Positions 1 through 5,319 of a DNA stretch of 6,418 bases are shown here, piece after piece; the stretch's first letter is position 1; each line of letters starts with the position of its first letter. Source of the DNA: JACCTH01 sp036556085 (GTDB taxonomy: Bacteria > Actinomycetota > Acidimicrobiia > Spongiisociales > ZC4RG35); NCBI GenBank assembly GCA_036556085.1, contig DATBKE010000179.1, forward strand, positions 1-6,418, written 5' to 3'. The notes beneath the pieces were generated by a model. It did no database searches and had not been told where the DNA came from. It was given only the letters and a program-made list of their open reading frames with translations. A program made the position numbers and the translations under genes.

Positions 1-113
1 GAGTGCGTCCCACCCTCGGCCGGCCCGGCGGGATAAACCTCTGGTCGGTGGCGGACAACCTCCGCAAGGGCGCCGCCCTCAACGCGGTTCAGATCGCCGA
101 ACTCTTCGCCTGA
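1..113 (+). CDS. asd: Aspartate-semialdehyde dehydrogenase, C-terminal end (5' part outside window)
   Basis: Codons begin at base 3 and run to a TGA at 111-113, giving the last 36 residues. The tail contains LWSVADNLRKGAALNAVQIA, which is the well-known C-terminal signature of the Gram-positive/actinobacterial type of aspartate-semialdehyde dehydrogenase. This NADPH enzyme reduces aspartyl phosphate to aspartate semialdehyde on the route to lysine, diaminopimelate, threonine and methionine, and acts in the cytoplasm. The preceding RPTLGRPGG stretch also fits the family, where a short loop rich in Arg, Pro and Gly precedes the final strand and helix. Catalytic residues lie in the missing part. 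The gene often follows aspartate kinase in actinobacteria, but that neighbour would be outside the window. The family assignment is secure despite the short fragment. Confidence 0.92.
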   Translation, partial: VRPTLGRPGGINLWSVADNLRKGAALNAVQIAELFA

Positions 114-152
114 ACCTTCCGTTGCATCGACGAGCTGCGTCTGATGGGACGA

Positions 153-180
153 GCGACGCCTGATGGGGAGGTGGCGTCGC
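153..180. terminator. GC-rich hairpin between convergent asd and CAP-protein genes
   Basis: GCGACGCC at 153-160 and GGCGTCGC at 173-180 form a perfect 8-bp stem around a 12-base loop. It lies 39 bases after the asd stop and 13 bases beyond the stop of the minus-strand gene, the place expected for a shared bidirectional terminator. No T-run follows on either strand, so factor-independent termination is not certain. Actinobacterial terminators often lack a U-tract. Confidence 0.4.
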
Positions 181-193
181 CTGGCCCGGGGAG

Positions 194-817
194 TCAGACG
201 ACTGTCGGGCCCCCGTAGAAGCGCCAGTCCTCGAGCGGCACTCCGGGAGCGATGCCGACGATCACCGAGATCACCCAATCATGCTCGGTGAACTGCTCGG
301 CGACCACCTGCTGAGGCTTGGCCGCGGGCTCCGGGGGAGACGGGGCGCTGGTCGTCGCCGGGGTGGAGGTGGTGGCAGGGGGCCCGGTGGTAGTGGTGGT
401 TGCGGGAGGGGGATCGGAGTCCTTCATCGTGCAGAACACCACCGCCACGAACAGGCCGGTGGAGGTACGGGCCTGTCCGCCTCCCATATGGGTCCACTTG
501 TCCGCCCGGATCACGGAGCGATGAGTGGAGCTCTTGCCGAACAAATCGAAGATCACGCCCAGGTCGGGTCCCAGGCCGACTACCTCCCCCGCCGCCGAGC
601 AGCGCTCCAGGAGAGGCTCGAGGTTGGAGTGGGATGGCTGCCCTGCCGCCGCCTGGCGATCGGCCGCCCTTTGAGCGAACGCGTCCAGCCACCCGTCGAC
701 TGGGAGAGCGTCTCCCCGGAACGAGTTGACGGCCGCGTCGAGGTCGTCAGCCCAGGCCGGGAGCGTTCCCAGCACGAACGCGAATGCCAGCGCGATTGCA
801 GCCAGGGAGCGGCGCAT
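194..817 (-). CDS. Secreted CAP/SCP-domain protein with Thr/Pro-rich linker
   Basis: The protein has 207 residues from the ATG at 817. Residues 1-23 are a typical signal peptide (MRR, hydrophobic core, cleavage after AWA), which is why this start is preferred over one 23 codons upstream. Residues about 26-130 resemble the CAP (SCP/PR-1-like) fold: an N-terminal helix with LDAAVNSFR, the HSN motif at 63-65, GEVVG at 77-81 in place of the usual ENVG, S-x-HR at 97-100 and a closing GLFVAVVFC strand. C73 and C129 could pair. The CAP cavity ligands H63 and E78 are present, while the second Glu is not evident. Residues 135-169 are a low-complexity linker rich in Thr, Pro and Ser, followed by an unassigned 38-residue tail. 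It is probably exported to the cell surface. Bacterial CAP proteins have no single known role. No Shine-Dalgarno is visible before the ATG. The gene is convergent with asd. Confidence 0.75.
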   Translation of the reverse strand: MRRSLAAIALAFAFVLGTLPAWADDLDAAVNSFRGDALPVDGWLDAFAQRAADRQAAAGQPSHSNLEPLLERCSAAGEVVGLGPDLGVIFDLFGKSSTHRSVIRADKWTHMGGGQARTSTGLFVAVVFCTMKDSDPPPATTTTTGPPATTSTPATTSAPSPPEPAAKPQQVVAEQFTEHDWVISVIVGIAPGVPLEDWRFYGGPTVV

Positions 818-831
818 AGGGGGTCTTTTCG

Positions 832-837
832 ACCCTA
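832..837 (-). promoter_or_regulatory. Possible -10 box of the CAP-protein gene, next to a small hairpin
   Basis: On the minus strand TAGGGT fits the TANNNT -10 pattern and ends 14 bases before the ATG at 817, implying a very short leader of about 7 bases. GGGTC (821-825) and GACCC (831-835) can form a 5-bp hairpin overlapping this box and the leader. No good -35 was found, so this is a weak candidate. Confidence 0.25.
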
Positions 838-1019
838 GGTACCCCGGCGGAGCCGTGCCAAACAGCACGCCAGGAAATACCAACATGTTTCGCGACCTTT
901 GCTGCGGTCGGCGGGTCAGTCCTCGCCGCGATCGCGTAGATGCGCCTTGGCCGGCCTTCCGTTTCTGCCCTAAGCAGTCTCAGGCGTAGGTCTGCTGGGC
1001 GGAGGGATGGTGGACTGAA

Positions 1020-1063
1020 GGCGGCCCGCTCAGGTCACACAGAACGCCGGGTCAAGGGCCGCC
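1020..1063. repeat. 8-bp perfect inverted repeat with 28-base spacer
   Basis: GGCGGCCC at 1020-1027 is matched exactly by GGGCCGCC at 1056-1063. It lies 56 bases upstream of the acetyltransferase start, so it could be an operator, a leader hairpin or a chance GC-rich repeat. No T-run follows it. Its function is not assigned. Confidence 0.4.
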
Positions 1064-1119
1064 ACTGAGCCGCAAGGTTCGCTGACCAACTCCGCCTCGT
1101 GGCTTGCTAGACAAGCACC

Positions 1120-1728
1120 ATGTCTTCCAACCCGGAACTGAGGATCGTCCCGGCCAACCAGGCGTCATGGGAGGACCTCGTATCAATCGTCGGGAAGTCC
1201 AGGTGTTACGACGACCTCTGTTTTTGCCAGAGGTTCAAGATCCCTACCTCGGAATGGCGCTCTGTGAGCGATGCCGAGCGAGCCCACCGATTGCGGATGC
1301 AGACCGAATGCGGCCACCCGGGCTCAGACTCGACCAGTGGCCTGGTCGCCTACGCCGGTGCGGAGCCAGCCGGCTGGTGCGCAGTCGAGCCCCGGATCGC
1401 CTATCCCAAGCTGAAGAAGACCAGGGTTCCATGGACCGGCCGCGATGAGGACAAGGACGACCCCGACGTATGGGCGGTCACCTGCTTCGTGACCCGGGCC
1501 GGCATGAGGCATACAGGGATCAGCCGGGCCATGTGCCAGGCGGCGGTCGACTTCGCCCGCGATCGGGGGGCGGCGGCGTTGGAGGGCTATTCGATGCTCA
1601 CCGAGCCGGGAAAGGAGATCACATGGGGTGAGCTCCACGTGGGCAGCCGGGGCATCTTCGAAGCGGCCGGGTTCGAAGAGGTGAGCCGCCCCAGCCTCCG
1701 GCGGGTGGTGATGCGGATCGACTTCTAG
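1120..1728 (+). CDS. GNAT-family N-acetyltransferase
   Basis: The protein has 202 residues and no signal peptide, so it is cytoplasmic. An in-frame TAG at 1108-1110 means the ATG at 1120 is the earliest possible start. No Shine-Dalgarno precedes it, so translation may be leaderless. The core GNAT motif A spans about 117-150: strand VWAVTCFV, then R130-H-T-G133-I-S135 as a variant of the R/Q-x-x-G-x-G/A loop that binds the acetyl-CoA pyrophosphate, then a long helix ending in DRGAAALEGY. The final GIFEAAGFEEV (178-188) is the usual motif B segment, followed by a last strand RRVVMRI. A Cys-rich segment C29-x4-C34-x-C36 near the N-terminus and the GWCAVEPR strand match a subgroup of GNAT proteins common in actinobacteria. 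The substrate cannot be predicted. It probably forms a single-gene transcript, as it is followed by a terminator. Confidence 0.85.
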   Translation: MSSNPELRIVPANQASWEDLVSIVGKSRCYDDLCFCQRFKIPTSEWRSVSDAERAHRLRMQTECGHPGSDSTSGLVAYAGAEPAGWCAVEPRIAYPKLKKTRVPWTGRDEDKDDPDVWAVTCFVTRAGMRHTGISRAMCQAAVDFARDRGAAALEGYSMLTEPGKEITWGELHVGSRGIFEAAGFEEVSRPSLRRVVMRIDF

Positions 1729-1788
1729 GTCCGGGAGCTGGCTCGACCGGCCCAATTCGACTGCCCGTTGCCCGGGCCGGGTGTGCGA

Positions 1789-1818
1789 TGGACCGCCTGT
1801 TCGAGGGGGTCCACTTTT
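1789..1818 (+). terminator. Rho-independent terminator after the acetyltransferase gene
   Basis: TGGACC (1789-1794) pairs with GGTCCA (1808-1813). Inside, CCT (1796-1798) pairs with AGG (1804-1806) across a GTTCG loop, leaving one G-G mismatch. The 9-bp stem is followed directly by C-TTTT (1814-1818). It lies 60 bases after the acetyltransferase stop and 58 bases before the DUF998 gene, and so separates the two transcripts. Confidence 0.6.
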
Positions 1819-1876
1819 CAGGGCCGATCGACCCACACGGGTAAAGAACTCCGCCCTTCGTGACGATCGCTGATAG

Positions 1877-2572
1877 GTGGCCATCGAACCAGCATCACGC
1901 CCTGATCCGTTGCGGCGGCTCGGCGTGCTGTGCATGTTGTGCCCGGTCTGGTTCCTGATCATGTATGCGGTGTTCTCAAGCCTCAATCCAGGCTTCAGTC
2001 ACCTGAACGAGCCGATCAGCGGTCTCGGTGCGATTGGTGAGCCGAGAGCGCCGGCCTGGAATGTCCTGAGCTTCATTGCCCCAGGGGCGCTGGTCGTGGC
2101 CCTGGGATCTGCCATCAGACGATCGAGGCCAGATGCGCCAATCTCGAACCTGGCAGGCAGCTCCGTGATCATCTCCGGCATCCTCTTGGCAGCCGCCGGG
2201 ATCTTCCCCACAAATACGACTGGTGACCCGACGATCCTCTACCGGGTGCATGAGATGTCGGGCTGGGGAAGCTTCGCCGCGTTTCTAGTGGCCGGCATCT
2301 CGACACCGTGGGTGGTTTGGGCATGGACTCGCAGCAAGTCGCTGTTCGTGATACCGATTGCTCTGGTGATTGGAACCGCCATTAGCTACGGGCTTCTGTT
2401 GCCGGACCTTTGGTGGCTCCGCCAGCGGATCGGGGTCATGTGCTACTTCTTGTGGGTCGGAGTCATGGGCTTGGTCATCCTTCGCCAGTCGGATCGGACC
2501 TCGAGGACGAACCGAGTAGGAACAGCCGGAGAATCCCTCGTTCGGGAAAGAGCAGAGTCGCTGGCCCTTTGA
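1877..2572 (+). CDS. DUF998-type six-span membrane protein
   Basis: The protein has 231 residues from GTG 1877, the first possible start after an in-frame TAG at 1874-1876. TTG 1910 and ATG 1934 are alternatives just before the first span, and none of the three has a clear ribosome binding site. Six hydrophobic spans can be seen at about 16-34, 61-80, 92-110, 129-150, 157-175 and 184-202, with a basic, hydrophilic C-terminal tail. The loop after span 1 (NPGFSHLNEPISGLGAIGEP, 37-56) has the 'YS...N.iSdLga.g.p' pattern of DUF998. The loop after span 3 ends in H125 (YRVHEMSG), matching the conserved His of the family. DUF998 proteins are integral membrane proteins without an established reaction. 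Nothing in the neighbourhood suggests a partner, and the gene appears to be transcribed alone. Confidence 0.75.
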   Translation: MAIEPASRPDPLRRLGVLCMLCPVWFLIMYAVFSSLNPGFSHLNEPISGLGAIGEPRAPAWNVLSFIAPGALVVALGSAIRRSRPDAPISNLAGSSVIISGILLAAAGIFPTNTTGDPTILYRVHEMSGWGSFAAFLVAGISTPWVVWAWTRSKSLFVIPIALVIGTAISYGLLLPDLWWLRQRIGVMCYFLWVGVMGLVILRQSDRTSRTNRVGTAGESLVRERAESLAL

Positions 2573-2606
2573 CGAGGCTGTGACGGTGCTTGGTGGGGGG
2601 CGGATC

Positions 2607-2867
2607 TCACCTACGCCAGTAGGCCCACGGCTCGCGCGGAGTGAACCCCCGCCGGATGGCGAGGACAACGGCTCCTCGGTCCGGTGCCCCCGGGAAACCG
2701 CGGATGCCCTCACGGACGATCTCGCCGGCGGTGATCAGCTCGGCCTCGGCCGGCCCCGAACAGAGCGGACCTCGATATCTGTTGGCCAGGGCAGCCTGGT
2801 CTAGGCGCGCGGCCGGCTTCGACGTAGTCGTTCCGGGACGGTGAGTGATGCCGGGATGTCGGCACAA
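2607..2867 (-). CDS. Doubtful small hypothetical protein or gene remnant
   Basis: This frame encodes 86 residues from a TTG at 2867 to a TGA at 2607-2609. For: over its last 43 codons about 80% of third positions are G or C, and the conceptual protein (AGEIVREGIRGFPG, then AVVLAIRRGFTPREPW) looks more protein-like than the overlapping plus-strand frames. Against: TTG is the only start seen, with no Shine-Dalgarno; the first 40 residues look unstructured (Pro/Thr/Lys-rich); and no family is recognised. It would be convergent with the DUF998 gene (34 bases apart) and divergent from the sigma gene. It is either a small real gene or the 3' remnant of a decayed one. Without it, 2573-2860 is an unexplained gap of almost 300 bases. 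Confidence 0.22.
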   Translation of the reverse strand: MCRHPGITHRPGTTTSKPAARLDQAALANRYRGPLCSGPAEAELITAGEIVREGIRGFPGAPDRGAVVLAIRRGFTPREPWAYWRR

Positions 2868-2885
2868 GAGAGATGTTTTGGCGTC
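2861..2885 (+). promoter_or_regulatory. Candidate ECF-type promoter of the sigma/anti-sigma operon
   Basis: GGCAC (2861-2865), a 16-base spacer and CGTC (2882-2885) resemble the GGAAC-N16/17-CGTC pattern read by many ECF sigma factors, with one mismatch in the -35. Transcription would start near 2891, leaving a leader of about 48 bases before the TTG at 2939 with its Shine-Dalgarno. This would exclude the ATG at 2873 as a start. Autoregulation is the usual arrangement for ECF operons, but here it is inferred from the motif alone. Confidence 0.3.
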
Positions 2886-2938
2886 ACACTTTGGCCCCCG
2901 TCGGTGTCTTTTGGGGGAACGACAAGGGAGAGACTCGG

Positions 2939-3421
2939 TTGCTGAAGCGATCTTCGATCGATGAGGTGGAAAGGGAGTTGATCACTTCCCTCTATCCCTC
3001 GCTTCGGAAGCTCGCCTCGGTCGCAGGCTCAGTCGACGTGGAGCCGGATGATCTGGTTCAGGAGGCGTTGATGCGCGCTTTGCGAAGGGGTCCGATCTCT
3101 GATCTCGACAACCCGCTGGCGTTTCTCCGGAAGACGATCGTCAATCTGGCTTCAAACCAACGGCGGAGTCTGGGTCGGCGACGCAGGGCTCTCGGTCGCC
3201 TCGCCCTCGAGGAGGGTTGGCTACCGAGCTATCCGGCCGATATCGAGGCGATCCTGGATCTTCCCCCAAGGCAGCGGGCGGTCCTCTATCTCGTCGAGGT
3301 CGAGGACGTCCCTTATGCCGAGGCAGCTCGGCAGCTGGGGATGACCACGGTCGCGGCCAGAGCGATGGCCAACCGGGCCCGAAAGAAGGCGCGGGCTGCA
3401 TTGGAGGTGGCTGGTGGGTGA
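2939..3421 (+). CDS. ECF-type RNA polymerase sigma factor
   Basis: The protein has 160 residues from TTG 2939, chosen because GGGAG (2926-2930) sits 8 bases upstream. The in-frame ATG at 2873 would add 22 residues not typical of sigma factors and has purines only directly against it. Sigma region 2 covers about 13-80, with DDLVQEAL at 37-44 (core-polymerase-binding region 2.1/2.2) and NPLAFLRKTIVNLASNQRR at 58-76 (regions 2.3/2.4, -10 melting and recognition). A very basic linker (GRRRR) follows. Region 4 covers about 108-152: LPPRQRAVLYL, then the helix-turn-helix YAEAARQLGMTTVAARAMANRAR, which reads the -35. There is no region 1 or 3, as expected for the ECF class. The 3' end overlaps the next gene by 8 bases, implying translational coupling with a membrane partner that probably controls it. 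The signal and targets are unknown. Confidence 0.88.
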   Translation: MLKRSSIDEVERELITSLYPSLRKLASVAGSVDVEPDDLVQEALMRALRRGPISDLDNPLAFLRKTIVNLASNQRRSLGRRRRALGRLALEEGWLPSYPADIEAILDLPPRQRAVLYLVEVEDVPYAEAARQLGMTTVAARAMANRARKKARAALEVAGG

Positions 3422-4700
3422 CTTCGAAACCAAGCTCAGATGGCTGAGCGAGAGGGGCAACCCTCTCGGCCCAGAGAATTTGATCCACCGGATCGAAGCC
3501 GAATTGGCGGGTGATCACCTTGTCGTCATCGCGAAACGACGAGAAGGAGCAATTGTGACCAAGACCCAACAGCCGCTGTCAACGAAAGGACCCGGCCGCA
3601 ACCGAGGGCCTGTCTGGGGGGTGGCCATCTTCGTGGCCGCGATCGCAGTGGTGGGGCTCTATGTTGCCTTCAGAGGTGACTCTGCCCCCGTGGCCAGCGA
3701 CCCTCCACCGACAACGGTGGGTCCGGATGTCCGGATCATGACCGACCTCGAGACAATCGAAGCGGCGGTGGCGGCGTTCTACTCCGGCGACGGGGAACGG
3801 GCCGCCGAGCTGTTCCAACTATCGAACCGCACCGACGATCAGATTCTCGAGGAGTCGGCCTATCAGGCGACCATCGGCGGACGCCTGAATCTGAATTGCG
3901 TCGAAACCGCGTCTGGGACTTTCAGCTGCACGACGCCGTATCACAACGCGATGACGGACGCGATCGGCTATGTCGACGGTGGCGACTTCAGCCGTGTCGT
4001 GGTCGAAGACGGTGTGGTCACGGAATTCGCATTCCCGGTGCACACGTCGATGGTGCTCAATATGGGGATCTTCCTGGCTAGTGAAGGTCGCCTCGAGGGC
4101 TATGGGAACTGCGTCGTCGGCTCGTTCCCCGAGACCTGCGCCACCATCCAGATGGAAAATCTCGAAGCCTGGGTGGAGTGGCGGAAGAGTGAGATGCCAC
4201 TGGAGCCGGCCGACAACGTGAGGATCTTGCTGGAGTCGTGGTACGGGGGGAACTGTGAGGCGGCGCTGTTTCTCAGCAACTTCGGGCTGGTCGACTGCTC
4301 GCCGTCGTCGACCCCCAGCCGAACGGTGGAATATGAGGCACTCTTAGGAGCAGAGATCTCGGTCGAAAACTGCGTGGGACCGGCCGACAGCCTCTCATGC
4401 GAGGTGCACTACTCGAACGTCATGAATGTCGCGGTGAACAAGCCGCCCTCGGTGACCGCCCGAGAGTTCGCACTGTTCAACGAGGTATTGGTGCAGGGGA
4501 CGAGCGGAGATGCATGGTATGAGAGTGACTACCCCGAGGACACCGAACTCCGCGATAGCTTCACGCGGTTCGCGGAAGTGAGCGGTCTGCAGGGTGAGTA
4601 TGGGAGCGAAGGCTGCGAATCCGCCCACACGCCCGAGTGCGCCACGCTAATTCTGGACAACCTCGACGCCTGGGCCGCCTGGTATGAGACCCAAGGTTGA
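3414..4700 (+). CDS. Probable membrane anti-sigma partner with duplicated extracytoplasmic Cys module
   Basis: The protein has 428 residues from GTG 3414, with GGAGGTG (3403-3409) placed correctly upstream inside the sigma gene. Residues 1-65 are cytoplasmic and hydrophilic, with an amphipathic helix near ENLIHRIEAEL (21-31) that may hold the sigma factor. The classical zinc-binding HxxxCxxC motif of many anti-sigmas is absent. One membrane span lies at about 66-86, followed by a short Pro/Thr linker and a large outer part. The outer part is two related modules, about 110-257 and 264-428. The repeat is seen in NC-x9-C (C162/C172 against C320/C329, spaced 10 and 9) with HNAM/YSNVM after it, and in C-x7/8-CATxxxxNLxAW (C233/C242 against C401/C409). 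The second module has two extra Cys (C281, C295). The size and strand pattern suggest an NTF2/SnoaL-like fold, but this is a guess. The anti-sigma role is inferred from the overlap with the sigma gene and the topology. Confidence 0.7.
   Translation: MGDFETKLRWLSERGNPLGPENLIHRIEAELAGDHLVVIAKRREGAIVTKTQQPLSTKGPGRNRGPVWGVAIFVAAIAVVGLYVAFRGDSAPVASDPPPTTVGPDVRIMTDLETIEAAVAAFYSGDGERAAELFQLSNRTDDQILEESAYQATIGGRLNLNCVETASGTFSCTTPYHNAMTDAIGYVDGGDFSRVVVEDGVVTEFAFPVHTSMVLNMGIFLASEGRLEGYGNCVVGSFPETCATIQMENLEAWVEWRKSEMPLEPADNVRILLESWYGGNCEAALFLSNFGLVDCSPSSTPSRTVEYEALLGAEISVENCVGPADSLSCEVHYSNVMNVAVNKPPSVTAREFALFNEVLVQGTSGDAWYESDYPEDTELRDSFTRFAEVSGLQGEYGSEGCESAHTPECATLILDNLDAWAAWYETQG
3544..3557 (+). promoter_or_regulatory. 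Internal ribosome binding site and GTG start inside the anti-sigma gene
   Basis: AAGGAG (3544-3549), five bases and GTG (3555-3557) form a better initiation site than the gene's own first start, and the GTG is in frame at codon 48. Translation from here would give a 381-residue protein that keeps 18 residues before the membrane span and loses the predicted sigma-binding N-terminus. Either this is the real start or two forms are made. Confidence 0.45.
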
Positions 4701-4705
4701 CCGGT

Positions 4706-4773
4706 CCACCGCGGTGGCCTGATCTGGGCAAGCCTCACGCGCCGCATGCGCGAAGAGACGCGCGGTCAGGCCA
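4706..4773. terminator. Inverted repeats between convergent anti-sigma gene and tRNA-Pro
   Basis: CCACCGCGGTGG at 4706-4717 is a perfect 12-base palindrome starting 6 bases after the anti-sigma stop. TGGCCTGA (4715-4722) and TCAGGCCA (4766-4773) form a perfect 8-bp inverted repeat enclosing 43 GC-rich bases. The two overlap, so they are alternative folds. The position between two convergent transcripts suggests a bidirectional terminator region. There is no T-run. Confidence 0.35.
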
Positions 4774-4776
4774 TAC

Positions 4777-4795
4777 GTGCCCTCCCGGAGAGCAC
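4777..4795 (-). terminator. Hairpin downstream of tRNA-Pro
   Basis: GTGC (4777-4780) pairs with GCAC (4792-4795), and CTC (4782-4784) with GAG (4788-4790), with one mismatch between the two helices and a three-base CCG loop. It lies 17 bases beyond the 3' end of the tRNA and may end its precursor or guide processing. No T-run follows on the minus strand. Confidence 0.3.
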
Positions 4796-4811
4796 CTGAC
4801 CGGATCCCGAG

Positions 4812-4885
4812 TCGGGACGGCCGGACTTGAACCGGCGGCCTCAGCGTCCCGAACGCTGCGCGCTACCAAACTGCGCCACGTCCCG
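4812..4885 (-). tRNA. tRNA-Pro (anticodon CGG)
   Basis: The 74-base cloverleaf folds completely on the minus strand. The acceptor CGGGACG/CGTCCCG has discriminator A at 4812, the D stem is GCGC/GCGC, and the anticodon stem CAGCG/CGCTG encloses loop TTCGGGA. The variable loop is AGGCC and the T stem GCCGG/CCGGC encloses TTCAAGT. The anticodon CGG at 4849-4851 reads CCG, a common proline codon in high-G+C genomes. The C1-G72 acceptor pair, rare in bacteria outside tRNA-Pro, and A73 both fit proline identity. The CCA end is not encoded, since GAC on the minus strand (bases 4811-4809 + strand ctg complement region) follows instead of CCA. No duplication of the tRNA 3' end was seen in the window, so there is no sign of an integrated element here. 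Confidence 0.96.
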
Positions 4886-4896
4886 TGGGCAACGGA

Positions 4897-4902
4897 ATGC
4901 TA
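4897..4902 (-). promoter_or_regulatory. Possible -10 box for tRNA-Pro
   Basis: On the minus strand TAGCAT fits TANNNT and ends 11 bases before the first base of the tRNA, so transcription could start about 5 bases upstream of the mature 5' end. No clear -35 hexamer is seen at 16-18 bases. Confidence 0.3.
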
Positions 4903-4944
4903 GGCCGGCCGGCTCCCAAGTCGTTCTGAAGGCGGGATTGGGCA

Positions 4945-4972
4945 TGGACCCGGCCAGGGTTCGGGATAGTCT
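4945..4972 (+). promoter_or_regulatory. Candidate sigma-70-type promoter of the small hypothetical gene
   Basis: TGGACC (4945-4950, four of six matches to TTGACA), a 16-base spacer and TAGTCT (4967-4972, TANNNT) precede the gene start by about 35 bases. This leaves a leader of nearly 30 bases that contains the ribosome binding site. Confidence 0.35.
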
Positions 4973-5007
4973 GTCCTAGGGGAGCATTCGGCTTACGGGG
5001 AGGGAGT

Positions 5008-5319
5008 GTGGCTGCTTACGAAGCTCGGCTTCGGATGGACGCGTCGGACCCGACGCAGATAAGCGTATCGGTTGACCTGACCGACGAGCGGTTCAAGATG
5101 CGGGCCGGCGATACCGAGATCGCCGACTGGTCGCGCAGAGAAATCAGGGTGGCCGCGCAGCCCGATGGCTTCCACGTCCGGGCCGAAGGGGAGGAGATCA
5201 TCCTCGACGTCACCGACGATGCGGCCTTCGCCCTCGCATTGGGCTTGCGCAACGCCCCACCGCTGTTGCGCCGCCGGATGTCCGCCCTCATGAGGAGCGA
5301 GTCGACCGATCAGGCCTGA
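5008..5319 (+). CDS. Small conserved-looking hypothetical protein
   Basis: The protein has 103 residues from GTG 5008, preceded by a strong purine run GGGGAGGGAG (4997-5006) that acts as the ribosome binding site. There is no signal peptide or membrane span, so it is cytoplasmic. Alternating hydrophobic residues suggest several short beta strands (ISVSVDL, FKMRAG, REIRVAAQPDGFHVRAEGEEIILDV, about 18-68). They are followed by one helix (DDAAFALALGL, 70-80) and a basic tail (PPLLRRRMSALMR). A run of strands capped by one helix would suit a small PH-like or beta-barrel domain, but no family is recognised. Codon use (high G/C at third positions) and the good ribosome binding site support a real gene. 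Its stop overlaps the stop of the convergent receiver gene by 10 bases. Confidence 0.7.
   Translation: MAAYEARLRMDASDPTQISVSVDLTDERFKMRAGDTEIADWSRREIRVAAQPDGFHVRAEGEEIILDVTDDAAFALALGLRNAPPLLRRRMSALMRSESTDQA

Larger units (their letters stand above)
818..1119. other. Intergenic region between divergent CAP-protein and acetyltransferase genes
   Basis: These 302 bases hold no convincing gene. Reading frames that cross the stretch are short, lack recognisable protein features or are extensions of antisense frames. The left end must carry the promoter of the minus-strand CAP gene and the right end that of the acetyltransferase. The only other structure seen is the inverted repeat at 1020-1063, listed separately, and a small repeat GCTTG-CTAGA-CAAGC at 1102-1116 just before the acetyltransferase start. 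Confidence 0.5.

Noticed and set aside
281..838. Plus-strand open frame of 185 codons opposite the CAP-protein gene
   Set aside because: It is rich in Arg and Gly, has no domain or credible start, and mirrors the codon bias of the minus-strand gene with a signal peptide and CAP motifs.
1102..1116. GCTTG-CTAGA-CAAGC as an operator of the acetyltransferase gene
   Set aside because: A 5-bp stem is common by chance at this base composition, and the site is not supported by a clear promoter; TAGACA within it misses the final T of a -10 box.
1324..1986. Minus-strand open frame of 220 codons across the acetyltransferase and the start of the DUF998 gene
   Set aside because: It spans a terminator and two well-supported plus-strand genes, has an Arg/Pro/His-rich composition typical of antisense frames, and shows no motif.
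2285..2713. Minus-strand open frame of 142 codons antisense to the DUF998 gene
   Set aside because: It overlaps clear membrane-span coding on the other strand and has a low-complexity, family-less product.
2580..2844. Two overlapping plus-strand frames in the gap before the sigma gene
   Set aside because: Neither has a ribosome binding site, structured composition or good third-position bias; the minus-strand frame fits better, though weakly.
2873..2875. ATG as start of the sigma factor
   Set aside because: The purines before it are directly adjacent with no spacing, the added 22 residues do not look like a sigma N-terminus, and TTG 2939 has a correctly spaced Shine-Dalgarno.
3141..3569. 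Minus-strand frame antisense to the sigma and anti-sigma genes
   Set aside because: The sigma region 2 and region 4 motifs on the plus strand fully explain the stretch; the antisense product has no recognisable feature.
4812..4885. tRNA-Pro as an attachment site of an integrated element
   Set aside because: No repeat of the tRNA 3' end, integrase or foreign-looking genes were found on either side in this window.
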